This document shows, in pieces, positions 1-11,408 of a stretch of DNA of 64,000 nt. The notes beneath the pieces were generated by a model that was not told the DNA's origin, ran no database searches, and worked only from the letters and a program-made list of their open reading frames with translations. Within the stretch, counting starts at the first letter, position 1. The number at the start of each line of letters is the position of its first letter. Location: contig JAFEVB010000029.1 of the NCBI GenBank assembly GCA_032629725.1, positions 868,001 to 932,000 of the forward strand, written 5' to 3'. The position numbers were made by a program, and so were the translations under genes. This stretch comes from Gremmenia infestans (taxonomy: Eukaryota > Ascomycota > Leotiomycetes > Helotiales > Hamatocanthoscyphaceae).

Positions 1-718
1 ATACGCATGCGGGTACAACGCCAGAGCTACATATACGAACGAAGACAGGCATGCAATGCTTTGAAGCATCCATATCATCTCTATATTCTTGTTCTATTAT
101 TAGCTTAGCTATTTATTGGTTAGTAAATTGAAAAGGGCGTGATGTTCCCTCACTTTTAGTACGCTTCCCATCTTTCAGGAATACCTTCAGAGGCAGAACT
201 GTATTACTCAAGACTAAGATATACATCTATCTCAACCCATTTAATCTGATAGGGTTTCTCCGCACTACTTTGTCCTCTGTGCCCTGTGTCACTGGAAGTT
301 CATGCCGTAGGGGAACGCTGGAAGAATCAGCTAAAAATAGATGTACCGGTATACCAAAGATCCTTCTCGGGTTGTGGTGCTTTTCTCATATATCAGTCCA
401 TTCATTAATAAGTATATTGAAGTGAACGGGATTTAATCATCAGGCGGGCGATTGACTGCATTTCAGTAGTGAGGCTGAACATTGCCTGTCCCGCCTGTCT
501 GCCTACGTACCTACTTAATACCCGCTTGCGCAGTAAGAAACCTGGACCCGCTTTCCAACTCTCCTACTACGGTATACCTACTGTGCATACACCTACTCCC
601 ATCTCCAAACCAAACCCCTCAACCTGTACATTTTGACCTGCAATCCACCTCGCCCTATGAACCTGCGCAAAGAACAAGAACTCTCAAATTCTCGGACTTA
701 TCGGTGACCTATACTACC
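1..718. other. Intergenic, no gene recognised
   Basis: This is the upstream region of the ubiquitin-conjugating enzyme gene. The 94-codon open frame from 482 runs across the E2 start codon in another frame and shows no family signal. I see no repeat or RNA gene here. Confidence 0.5.
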
Positions 719-2423
719 ATGTCGAACCATTCCATCATCCGCATCACCAAGGTACGCTCAGTGTAGATATGATATCGTAGTGGGGGACAAGGCTGACAAC
801 GCATTAGGAGTTGGCGGATCTCCAAAAGTGTTCAGACCTCTGTAAGTATTCCTAACCAGCTTTCTCTTCTTTGAACACAACTCTGACAATACTCTGACAC
901 AGCCCTCGCCGTTGCATGCCGTGATGTCGACGTGCGCAATGTCAAAGCAATTATTATCGGCCCTCCTGATACACCATACGAGTTTGGATTCTTCGAGGTT
1001 CGTGAGACCAGATGGTACACCACAAAACGTGCTAACGTTCTGTCAGTTCCAGGTGAAATTTGGACGAGGTACGAGAATATACCCCGGCGTAGGAGAGTCG
1101 GTACTGAAGTGGTTCTGCAGAATATCCAGGAAAGGCTCCATCAGTCCTTGCGACAACTACAAATGGAGGCAGATGCCGGTTCAATCCAAACATCTATGCT
1201 GCTGGAAAAGTCTGTTTGTACGTGCTTTCTCAAATCGCCTATTTGCGTTGAATACTGACTGGACTTTAGATCTATTCTCGGGTAAGCACTGCCGACGGGG
1301 TCGACTGATACAAAAAGCTCATATATTTGCAGTACATGGAGAGGTGAAAGAGGAGAGGAGTGGTCATCTGCACAGGGTCTCGAGTCAATTTTGATTTCAA
1401 TCCAAAGTCTTATGTCGTCGAACCCCTACGAGAACGAGCCAGGCTTCGAGACAGCCCTCGATGAAAGTGCCAAGAAGGACCAAAAGGATTATGTAGCCAA
1501 GGTATGATCATATTGGTTATTGAGAGGTGCTTGCTAAAGATCGTTCGTAGATTCGTCACGAATCGCTTCGAATATCGGTCATTCAGCGTTTAGAGGAGTA
1601 TCTGGGCATATCCCCGGCTGGTGCAGTAGTCCCGCATGCCTCAATCGACGACTATGAGGAAGATGAGCAAGATATTGAGTATGACGATTCGTCCATAAAC
1701 TTTGACCCATTTAGGGACCTCTGCAAACGCCGGTTCCTCTGGTACTACGATTCATATCTCTTAGCCATCAGTAAAGCTAAGACCGAGGTTAAGGATGGCC
1801 AAGCGTTTAGTCGTATGCCATTTGAGTGCACTGGCAATACAATGGAGGGGAAATTCAATTACACCGAACTGGAAAGACGATTAAGGCTCATTAAGAAGAC
1901 TCTGGATGCGGAGACAGCAAGATGGGCAGAAGAGGGCCTTGTGTTGCTGAAGAAAGAAAGCACAGCTGCGGCCAACCTTCAGAGGCAATACGAGCAAGTC
2001 GTTGAAGCATACAAGAGGGACAAAAAAGTAACCCTTGATGTTGAGCTCGTCGACAACAACCCCTTCGTCTGGTCCATTACCTATATCGGTAGACCCATGA
2101 CTAACTTGGATGGCGGCCTTTTCCGAATAACCCTCTGCTTTAGTCCTCGTTTCCCAGAAGAGCAGCCAAGAGCCAAATTTGAGACACCCCTCTTTCATCA
2201 CCGTATTGCCCTTGACGGCACTCCTTGTTATAGTACTAAGCGTGCTGAGGATGCCAAGTCACATCTTCAAGCCATTATTGAAGCCCTGGAAGAAGTATCC
2301 CCGCCTTATGATCCCCGAACTCTCGTCAACCCCGACGCTGCCAAGTTGTTCTGGGGTTCCGAGGATGACAAGAAGATGTACAACCGAAAGCTTCGTAGAG
2401 CTGTTCAGCGTACCACAGAGTAG
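719..2423 (+). CDS. Tandem-domain ubiquitin-conjugating enzyme (UBE2Z-like N-terminal UBC plus second UBC-like domain)
   Basis: Eight exons (719-751, 808-841, 903-997, 1047-1068, 1121-1217, 1270-1281, 1333-1501, 1551-2423) give 444 aa with consistent phases. The N-terminal half is an E2 catalytic fold of the UBE2Z class. It has FNPN in place of HPN at residues 82-85, the catalytic Cys at 93, and the following SILGTWRGE. An acidic linker and a helical stretch (about 240-310) lead to a second UBC-like domain (about 313-440). There HPN is replaced by HHR, but a cysteine sits at the equivalent spacing (Cys380, in DGTPCYS). E2 enzymes carry activated ubiquitin or a ubiquitin-like protein on that Cys; whether the second site works is unknown. 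Exon 6 is only 12 nt. The start is the first Met of a short exon that leads straight into the UBC fold. The family call is firm, the substrate is not known. Confidence 0.85.
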
Positions 2424-3162
2424 GCATGCCATCTACAAGTTCAAGTTCTCACTAACACAGCACAGGGAATGATTCTATCCATATTTTTACAGTGCAGACC
2501 CAAACCAACATACATCTTCTCTTCTGGTCCCATTTCAAATTGCGATTAGCGTCTAGTTCCTCGTCTGGTCTATGGTAGTGCATCATGTGCATTTGCGGGT
2601 TATGAAGCAGTCAGGCGTCATGAAGGGAAATGCAATCCTTACAAGGATGAGCGGGGCTCGATAGGGAGTTCAGCGCTGCGATAAGTCTTTTCTTTGTGCA
2701 TTAAGGGGTCTAGCCAGGGTTTCGTCTGGACCGGGGACATAAAATGCTTGGAGTCTGCGTTATCAGATGAATATAGGTTCCTGAAGTTTGTCAATACTGA
2801 CGAAATGGTTACATTTAAGATATATGAATTAAATTCTTCTGCCCCCTTCTGTTATGGTTGAAGTTTCGTCTCATGTGCTCTAACTCCTGCTGGAAATTAC
2901 TTAAACCTCTCTTTATTTTCCAACTCGTTTTGAAGAGGTAAAAAAGTGACACCCTCTTCATCTAGTGAGCTAATTACAAGTTTTTAGGTGTGGTTTCAGT
3001 CATATGGGATTACATTTACTGGTGGGTATCGTTCATCATTGCTTCTCGAGCGACTTATTACGAGTATTACATATACAACATCTGGCATGGCAAATTTTAC
3101 ACAACATGGCTGACTGCCTAATGCCAGATATCCGCCTTCCTTTTCTACTGCACCAAGACAGC
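2424..3162. other. Intergenic between convergent genes
   Basis: This holds the 3' ends of the E2 gene (+) and the Erg26-like gene (-). The reading frame from 3004 is a shadow of the dehydrogenase on the other strand. I see no other feature. Confidence 0.5.
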
Positions 3163-4354
3163 CTACTGATCTTTCTTCTCCCCCTCTTTCGTCTTCTGCT
3201 CCTCAAACCACTTCACACCTCTCCTCAACCCCTCATTCAACCCCACAAGCGGCTGATACCCAAGCCTCTTCTGCGCCTTCCCACAATCATAATACCTCGT
3301 CATAGTGCTATATTTCACCTGCCTCTTGGTAAGTTTAGCTTGCCTCCCAACCGCCCATGTAATCCACTCCAAAAGGCCCCCAATAGCAAGCCCCATATCC
3401 CTCGAAATAACCCACACATGCTCCGTCCCCTTCTTGCTCCCAGCATGCGCCCACACGGCTCGCGCGAAATCCCAGAAATACACAGGCGAGCAGTTCGTGA
3501 TGAAGAACGCCTCCCCGTCCACCTTCTCGTGATCTAGAACGGCGGTGCTGACACGGCTCGTGGCGAGCAACCCGAAGGCTGCGAGCAGATGCGCGTGTGC
3601 GACGTTGACGACGTAGGTGAAGTCGAAGAGGTTGGTGTTGTCGCCGAGCTGGAAGCCAGTGCGGTTTGTGTAGTGGACGTTGAGGATCGGGGGGAGGATT
3701 TGCACGTCGCCTTCGCCGAAGATGCCTGCGGGGCGGATGGAGCAGGTGAGGAGGGTGGGGGAGCGGTTTGCGGCTAGGACGAGGGCTTCTGCTTCGGCCT
3801 GGGTTATGTCAGAGGTGTTATTCGAGGTAGGGATGGTCAATTGGAACTGTTAGGATAGTATGAGAATGGAGTGTAAATACCTTGGTCTGCGAATAATACT
3901 CGTGCTGCGCATGTGGAGGAACAACAGGCCATCTCTCATCTGCATTCTTGAGATCACTGAGAGTATCATGGATAACACTCGCACTGCTCGTATACACCAG
4001 CGCCTTGACGCCCGTCTTCTGACATGCCTCAATCACGCACGCTGTCCCATCCACATTAACCTTCCTGTATAGCTCATGCCCTGCGCCCATCAGAGTCGGC
4101 GATGCGGTATGGATCACTACATCTGGCTTTGCTTTTTCGAAGATAGGTACCAGGGAGGAGATAGAGGTGATATCGCCATCATAGTAGGTAACACCGTCCG
4201 AATCTGGACGCCGATTGCGCGTGGTAGAAAGGTCGAGGACGGAGATTTTGCTGGTGTAGGTGTCGTGGAGGAGATTCACAATGTGATGGCCCAAGAACCC
4301 GCAGCCGCCAATTACGAGGACGTTGCCTAGATTCCTCTTCGCGGGAGGTGCCAT
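3163..4354 (-). CDS. erg26: Sterol-4-alpha-carboxylate 3-dehydrogenase (Erg26-like SDR)
   Basis: Two exons (3881-4354, 3163-3798) flank an 82-nt intron and give 369 aa, close to the usual length for fungal Erg26. The family is an extended short-chain dehydrogenase of ergosterol synthesis. It oxidises the 3-hydroxyl and decarboxylates C4-carboxysterol intermediates with NAD(P), in the ER. An N-terminal Rossmann motif (VIGGCGFLGHH) is seen at about residues 13-23. An HTASP segment follows, and the YxxxK catalytic pair (Tyr154, Lys158) lies directly before the intron. RPAGIFGEGD lies just after it. A hydrophobic stretch (about 290-310, GLAIGGLLEWITWAVG) may anchor it to the membrane. Paralogues of this 3-beta-HSD family exist in fungi, so the exact substrate is inferred. 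Confidence 0.82.
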
Positions 4355-5337
4355 TGTTACAGGAGTTTGTGGGTGGTGAAATATTCAATGCTGTGGGCTG
4401 GCTTCAGATTTAGAGGTGGTTGAAGATCTCGGGATACTGACCCCGAACCTGGGGATGGGGCTAGTATAGTAGTAGCCTCCGCTATTACAGTAGTGCTAAT
4501 TTCAACCACAGCTCATCGGGTCTCTCTTGCAACAACCAAAGCGACCTTTCCAATATGGAAACGTAATACCTCTTGCACAAATACAGCCAATGCAAGTCTT
4601 GGAATATTCGAACCATACAGCCCATAAAGTACAATATATCACATGACTCGCCCCCACGGCGAAGAAGTCAATTTCTTCACGAGCCAGATCATCAACCCCT
4701 TCAAACTAAGTCATTGTGGACCTAGCTATGCATGGCGGGGAAAACGTGTCGATTCTGCAATCTCATAGTTTGGCCAGCCCCCAAACCAAACTCCTCTCAG
4801 GAGAACATACGCCTCAGCAGGTCTGAAGGAGCAGACCAGACTCTATGATAGAGTGAAGAGGCTCTCTATTTGCGTTGAAACGCCGTGGGTTAATGTAAGT
4901 GTATAGTACCTGATTACATCAGTGGTCCTTGGGATGAGGATGAAGTTTCGAGGTTGCGCATTCTATAAACTGGCATATCATTAACTTGTTTTTCACTCTA
5001 GCATATATAGTGAACCGGAATATTTCCAATTCGATTTAGGAGGCCCATAAAATGGAAAGCGGGAGTATGTTGCAAATTCGATCTTGTGAATTTATGAGAC
5101 TATGCGATACCATAGGTCTTGAGACGAGAATTGTGTATGATGTATTGTACAAAAAGGATGGATCTAAGAACACTTCACAGAGCTCTTACAATTCACTTCA
5201 TACCATGGGGGGGAATTGAAGTGAACTTTCGACTTCATTTCTGTTAGTCTCATAGATGGCGGCCTCTACGAAAAGAGTATCTTCTGACACGCTTGAAAAT
5301 TTATGTGCAAACTCCTCGCTATGATCTTCGAAATGAC
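4355..5337. other. Intergenic, no gene recognised
   Basis: This is the upstream region of the Erg26-like gene and the downstream region of the threonine aldolase gene. No open frame with coding character was found. Confidence 0.5.
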
Positions 5338-6605
5338 CTAACCATATGCTCTCTCACCTACCCGTATCTTGTTCGCCTGTCCGTTGAGTCCCTTACGACT
5401 TATGAGCACTTTCATGACCTTTTCTAAGCGATCCACAGCCTCATCACTGATCTGATAATGGACGACCAGCCGTCCTCTACCGGGGAGAATCTTCAGACCA
5501 TGCTCTTTTGCAACTTCCAAGAATTCAGGACCGGAACTGCCCGCATCTGCAAGGTTGAGCCACACCATGTTGGTCTCTGTGGGGTTCTCTAGCTTCCCGC
5601 CCAATTCAGTCCATATGTTTGCAATCTTTTTAGCCGTGGTGTGGCTTTGCTTCAAAAGTCCTCCTTCGCCATTGGGTCCTTTGCCAAACGTTTCGTCGAG
5701 TGCTACTCTAGCCGCGGCGGTCACAACACCTGGTTGTCTTAATCCACCGCCAATACTCTTTCTCACCCATCTCGCTTGTTTGATAAGCTTCTTACTTCCC
5801 ACGAGCATACTTCCAACCGGAGCACCTAGACCCTTGGAGAAGCACAAGCTGACACTGTCAAACAAGCTGCAATATTCTGGTAACGAGCCGGCTCCAGCTA
5901 CAACAGCTTCCCAGATTCTCGCACCGTCAAGATGGAGCTTGATATCGTGTTTCTTTGCAAACGCAGAAATTCTCTTCACTTCTTCTAACGGCATTATGGT
6001 GCCAGCGAGAGTGTTTTCAAGAGAGATAAGCCTTGTAGGGGCGCCGTGAATTTCGTCGCCTAGAATAACATTCTTCTCGATATCTTCTAGCGTCAAGTAT
6101 ATCCCGTTCTTCGGCACCACACCCTTGACCAGCGCGCCGCACAAGCTAGCCACACCGCCAGCCTCCCACTCCAAGATATGAGCCCGGTAATCGCAGAGAA
6201 CAGAGTGTGGAGGTTGTGTCAAGTGCGCGCGGATGGCAAGCTGGTTCCCCATAGTTCCGGATAGGACGAAGAGGGCAGCTTCGTGGTCGGTTCGCGATGC
6301 GAGGTGGGCCTCGAGGTCGTTGGTGGTGGTGTCTTCTACGAAGACATCGTCGAGGAGTGTGGTGTTGGTGATGGCTGCCAGCATTGAAGCTGTAGGGCTT
6401 GTAACTACATCGCCTGTCTAGTTGTGAGCTGTCGTGTGCCTGTTGAGATCGAGGTGGGGGAGGGTGGAGCGCAAGACTTACTCCGGAAGTCAAAGGCAGC
6501 AGGACCGGGGGCAGACCATGCATTTTGCTTCTGGTGCTGCTCATCGGTAGGAGGCAGGTCCGTAGTGCCATTCAGGCCTTGAGTATCTTCTACCTTGGGA
6601 GGCAT
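5338..6605 (-). CDS. gly1: Low-specificity L-threonine aldolase (PLP-dependent)
   Basis: Two exons (6482-6605, 5338-6413) flank a 68-nt intron and give 399 aa, the normal size. The enzyme cleaves L-threonine or allo-threonine to glycine and acetaldehyde in the cytosol. The beta-eliminating lyase fold is clear: DVVTSPTASM at the start of the fold, LSGTMGNQLAIRAH in the cofactor region, and HLDGARIWEA with the conserved Asp/Arg. The PLP-binding lysine is Lys235, in SLCFSKGLGAPVGS. The first 40 residues are a polar extension ending at SAPGPAAFDFRS, a usual feature of fungal homologues. The start is the only Met upstream in exon 1. No lesion was seen. Confidence 0.9.
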
Positions 6606-7229
6606 AGTTCCAAGTCCGCGTATAGGTACTTGTTGAGATGGGAAGGGTGAACTGCGGGGTAGTTGTTGATGTATCCGAGTGGAGCGTGTAAATGAGCTGA
6701 AAAGCTGAGGCTCTGGAGAATATCAGCTTCGTATGAGGATCAGGAAAGGTATTTGTATGTACTAGAACTGAAGTGAGCTGATGGAGAGCTCCATCGTAGT
6801 CGGAAGGTGGGGGTTCTCATAGCGGGGTAAAAAGACGTCTTTTATTCGGAGGTTTCTATACTGAAGGGCGTACAGTATTTGCTCGTCAACTATTGTGACA
6901 ATAACCCTTGAGGCTACTTTGTCTCCACTTCGCAAAATAGAGAAAGCCTTTTCTAGAAACTGCAAAGTAGTGAGTTAGGTAGTATTGGCTGAAGATAATT
7001 CAGATATTCATCTATAAAAGCTTCCTTTGCAGTTCTTGATTAGTCAACTTCTGGGGCTTGAACGCAACGCTTAATCTGTGGCGCATTGTGGCGTTATTAC
7101 CCCTGAATGCTCTATTGAAGCTTGTGCGATAGCCGAGCTAGCCACCTGAAAAGCAAGCTCAAGCTCACTACCAAATTCTACGACATGACTTTCGACAGAC
7201 AACTACAATCTGTAGTCTGAATTTCGACC
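6606..7229. other. Intergenic, no gene recognised
   Basis: This is the promoter side of the threonine aldolase gene. The 67-codon frame at 6762-6965 on the minus strand has no recognisable family features. Confidence 0.45.
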
Positions 7230-7880
7230 ATGGCTTCTTCCGGTAAAGGGAAGGGGCTGGCAAAAGGACAGTCAAAGAGGCCATAGCAGCAGAATGCAAA
7301 AGAAGCCGAAGATCATTGCTAACTCTACCAGACTATGCTGCCATTGCTAACGCCACCATTGTTATCCGTCAACTGCCGGCTAGCAAGTTCGATGGATTTT
7401 ATACTGAATTATCAGCTTTCACGCTTTTAAGCCCCGCTTTCTATCACATCAACTTCTCTTGTATGTTTCAAACTACTATGAGTTCTGGAGAGACGCAAAC
7501 TCGATCAATGACAGAGAGGAGAAGGCAGTACCACCGTGCTGTTGCTGTCTCAGAAATGCGCAAAATCATTGACCGACCAGAAGCTACTAGTCAAGAGGTT
7601 AAATTTTTCACCGTGCTTTCACTTGCATCAGAAGCGGTTGGTGAAATTATAGTCTTAAATCCGTGAACACCTGCTGAAAGCGTATATACAGTTCACTAGT
7701 GGCGACAACGAAACTGGCCAGATGCATCTAGACGGGTTCAAAGCAATGTTGCGGATTTGCCACGACAAACATCAATTCAGAAAAGGCTCACTACTCTATC
7801 TTCTAGTTTACGACTATATTCACAAAAGCTCACAAGCTGCTTCTCAGCAACTTCGGCACTGCGATGATGTGATACGTTCT
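7230..7880 (+). pseudogene. Broken hypothetical gene
   Basis: I do not recognise the family. A short start (MASSGKGKGLAKGQ...) at 7230 stops after 18 codons. A coding-looking frame runs from about 7290 to 7666. Its apparent continuation is one frame over from about 7653 (REHLLKAYIQFTSGDNE..., then KHQFRKGSLLYLLVYDYI) to about 7879. The join needs a one-base shift near 7650 rather than a good intron. The pattern suggests a decayed gene, perhaps with more exons than I can place. The alternative is chance open frames. Confidence 0.3.
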
Positions 7881-7962
7881 AGCTAGACCCTATCATAGAA
7901 ACTCATCCCTTTGATGAAGGAGCTTTTCCAAGATCAACTTTCCTCCACTACTATCAATCACA

Positions 7963-8454
7963 TCACCCCTGGTAAGCTTCTACGCCGCGATTCTCTTCCC
8001 ATCGAATTTCCCCAAAAGCACCCATTGCTGTTGCTAATCTCAACACCAGGAAGACTTGGCTTCCACATATATTGATCCATGTCATCCCATTCCAGCGTGA
8101 TATATCTAAGCTATATTCTCTTCCCATTCCTGATGCCGTGGCCATGATGTGCCCAATATCAGTTACTGAGGTGAGAACTTGATACCCAACTATCGCCTGT
8201 CGGGACTGTATAATGTGGAATAGAAGGATGCTGACGCCCGCTGCTATAACGCAGGTGTTTGCGAGTTAGAGGACTGTGCTGTAGGCACCTGGTGATAGGA
8301 GTGGGTAGTTGAGGATCAATGCTGGGTCGGCTTGAGAAGAGGCGTAGCCGGCAGGAGAGAGTAGAATATTAACGGCGACGTTAAGAATAAGAAGTGGCTC
8401 GATGTAGCCAAAAATGATCCAAGGAATTGTGGGAAGAAGTCTTGTCGGTTTCAT
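7963..8454 (-). pseudogene. DUF7704-type four-helix membrane protein with internal stop
   Basis: A single minus-strand frame runs from Met at 8454 to a stop at 7963 and would encode 162 residues. One TAA (8266-8268) interrupts it after residue 62. Both halves are in the same frame. The N-terminus (LPTIPWIIFGYIEPLLILNV) matches the family hallmark of a prolyl-rich start, an aromatic helix and a conserved IEP. Hydrophobic helices continue after the stop (CVIAAGVSILLFHIIQ, CGSQVFLVLRLATAMGAF). TAA is one C-to-T change from CAA, the kind of change made by RIP. These are small fungal membrane proteins of unknown function. It is either a recent pseudogene or a truncated protein. Confidence 0.6.
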
Positions 8455-9269
8455 GTTTGGGTTTGTCTTAGAAATTTGTAGTTTAAAAATGCTTGCCTGA
8501 TGCTTTCAGGAATTAAACTAAGAACTGAGGAATATTTTGATCTGTTATCGAAGGCGGTTGAGATGGAAGTGAGGAAAGAATAAGAAGGGAAGTTTTAAGA
8601 ACATATAGCCATTAATATAAAAGGGAGAACCCCTAGTCTAAGAGATGACCAAACCAAGACTTCTTTCACACAAACTTGCACGCATATAATATCCGATATT
8701 CCCGTTTAAAATCCATATTAAATGTCTAAATTAGGAAGAAATTCGCATACCTTTTTTGATCTACTAGCGGGTTGATCAGGTCTATGGATGTGCCAAGGTC
8801 TAGTCTGCCGGCTAAATCACTCCTAGCTATACCAAGCCAGTTAGCATGTCATGAGAAAGCCTAGAGGGAGTGACGATGAACGGATATACTTCCTCTCAGG
8901 CCAAACTGTTACGTCAAGAAGACCAGAGCCCCTACTAGTACGTGTGTTGAAAATTGAGAGATATGTCGCGTACACTGCTGTCCGGTGGCCCAGGCTGGGA
9001 TTTTCTCGACACCATCTCCCGAATGCTAGTTAGTCCTCTACGGTTCTCTAACCTCCCATCAAGCTATTTTGCTCAAAAGACTGAAAGTCTAGAGGATTGC
9101 CACCTGAAATGCATTATGGTTCTGCTTAGCAGCTAAAGTGCAGACTACACATACACAGAAATTAAAATTGCTTTTACGGGAGCTATCTTTGATTATACGC
9201 GCTATGTTACTATAGTTTACATATTCTTTCTGCTACGTTCGTGACACTTACTGTACTTGACTTAGGCTT
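8455..9269. other. Intergenic, no gene recognised
   Basis: The short overlapping frames at 8851-9136 have no family signal. The sequence is moderately A+T-rich. I see no repeat structure or RNA gene. Confidence 0.45.
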
Positions 9270-10475
9270 TTATGATCTGCGTCCCGATCTACTGACACGA
9301 TGATTAGCACTTGCATTCGGAACAGGAGGCTGGTTGCGCGCGCTGTGGGGATCATCAGCAAGTGCCCTGACCTCCCTCCGCAACCTTTGGGGCGCAGCAG
9401 GTGCGGGTACCGCCGCCGGTCCTATAATAGGGGTGACTGCTACGCCAGGTACAGCTGGTACAGCTTGTCTCGCGCTGTGTAGAAGTTAGCTTCTCATTGC
9501 ATGCAACATATAGAGAAGAGGAAGAAGATGAATACCTCAAAGCCTTTTTCAACGCAGCTATACAGAGTTCCGGGCATAATTTGGGATTAGTCGGCACAAC
9601 AAATGCTACGTGATTAATACGTCCTTGATGGTTATTTACCTGAGCCTGAGAATCGGTGTACCAGAAGTCCCAGAGGGCGTCTATCGCCGCTGAAGCCGCG
9701 AGGTCGTAGCCGAACCCAACCGCTCCAGAACCTATCAACGGCATTGCAATTCTCACGGGTACGTCGGCTGGCATACCGATGAAAGGCTGCTGGTGAGCGA
9801 AAGTCTGTACACTAGCTTCATAGAGGATATCCAGATAGGTTTGATACAGGAAATAGGTGTTGCCTGGCCGGTTTCCTAAGTTTGGAGTTGGAATATATTG
9901 AGGTGGGTTCGCCATTAGCACCCAGAAGCTTGCGTTGAGATGAAAAGCTATTTCATGTTAGCTTCTCTTCATGGATAAGCTCGCTTTGTACTGAAATTCA
10001 ATTAAAACTCTAGGAGACGACGTGGTAATGACCAATGGTCTTTTGCCAAGTTGGTAGCATACCGCGCTTGAAGAGTAGAGGGGGTTCTTTCTCAGTTCCA
10101 AGTTTACTTACACGGGACTCTTAAAGCTCGCGATGGGTTTAAGGTTGCAATAGCTGCTCCTCCTGGAACATTAGCATTAAGCACATAATGCACAAATTTA
10201 TTCCATAAGTCAAGACCCGGTCCAGCCCATGTGTGCCACAGTTTGTTTTTGGAACGAATCGCTTGGCGGTCGATTTGCATGTCGCCATCTGTCACCACTA
10301 CAACTGCGTCGAGTGGGTATCTGAGTATGTCCCCTTGAACTATAGTGATGGTTGGAGGACCGGGGACTGTGGTAAGAGTTTTACCTACACTAGGGTTGGG
10401 AACGTTGACATCCGGTACGAGGGCAGCTGCTGCTGCTGCATGTGCAAAAGCTGCTGCTGGATAAGGTACAGCCAT
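9270..10475 (-). CDS. Macro-domain (ADP-ribose-binding) protein
   Basis: Three exons (10112-10475, 9536-9947, 9270-9474) are read on the minus strand. An Ala-rich start (MAVPYPAAAFAHAAAAAALV) is followed by a macro-domain core. ITIVQGDILRYPLDAVVVV holds the first ADP-ribose-loop motif. AGPGLDLWNKFV and NVPGGAAIATLN resemble the middle of the fold, and PLIGSGAVGFGYDLAASAAIDAL is the characteristic second glycine loop. Macro domains bind or hydrolyse ADP-ribose and its protein esters. The canonical Asn-Ala after the GDI motif is replaced by Asp-Ala, with Val-Val-Val following. The C-terminal tail (about 65 aa) is Pro/Ala- then Arg-rich. Exon 1 ends CCG T, exon 2 starts CT TTT, and the 164-nt first intron is long for this window, so a missed exon is possible. 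Confidence 0.65.
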
Positions 10476-11408
10476 AACGTCTCTTTTGTTTTATTAGGGT
10501 TATGAATAAAATCTGCTTTGAAAAATTGCCGTGGAGGGAAGAATTAAGTAAATGGTGAGGATTATTTCCCGATTTTTAAGCTTTCGCTCAAGGGGAGCAC
10601 AAGGACACTTCTTGACAAAGACAGAAAATACGCATAAAGATTATTCTAGTTTAAGAGAAACAAAGCTTCCGAGAACGGATTGACGCTTTGGGATGGAGAT
10701 AAGGAATGGATTTTCGTGCTTGCATTTGCTTCTTTGTCGGATCCGACTCGTTGTCCATAGTAAGTACGTAGCTTGACCACAACACCCCAAAGAAATTTGG
10801 AGCTGACTGCAGCTTTGCCTTGCAGGTATAAAAGAAATACATCAATCATAGCTGGGTTACATAACAGTATGCATTTTAGTGGCACGAAGGCCACCTTCAA
10901 GTCAATTTCGCCTCTCGGGCTTTGTATGCATACTTGAACCACTCTTTAATAAAAGACAAACGATGAATAGCCGACTTTACAATGGTGAACGGCCCGTGTA
11001 GTGAGTTGAAAAAGTGCCGCAATTTCGCAACATAACTCATCGCTATTATCCTGGTACTTTTATTCCTGCTAGTAAAAGGGCGGGCTAGAAGATAAACCTT
11101 GAAAACTTTGTCGATTGAATTAGACCCTAGAGCAATATCAAGGCAAGTTTTTCCACATGCATTGGAAGCAATGTAGCCGTAGGGCCAAGAGCATTTGTGT
11201 AGATACAGAAAAGGACCTAAAATAACAAGAGATAAAAGAAAAATTGGGATTCAAAAATAAAAACGAGAACTGCACGCCTTCAAGGTATGCTTTAAAGTTA
11301 GTTCATCCTTGATTTCTACTCTAGAAGTAAACGCAGAGCAGCCCATCCAAAGTTTACGCCTACTTGCATCTATCTCATAATCCTAACTGTATGGCCATCA
11401 ATATACCT
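10476..11408. other. Intergenic, no gene recognised
   Basis: This is the upstream side of the macro-domain gene and the downstream side of the F-box gene. Two overlapping minus-strand frames at 10646-10942 show no family character. Confidence 0.45.

Noticed and set aside
3004..3537. Plus-strand 177-codon frame over the Erg26-like gene
   Set aside because: It is antisense to conserved exons and its composition is that of a mirror frame.
4590..4690. Possible tRNA because of an AATATTCGAACC B-box-like word
   Set aside because: There is no matching A box or acceptor stem around it.
5555..6049. Plus-strand 164-codon frame over the threonine aldolase
   Set aside because: It is antisense to the PLP-binding region, with no family signal.
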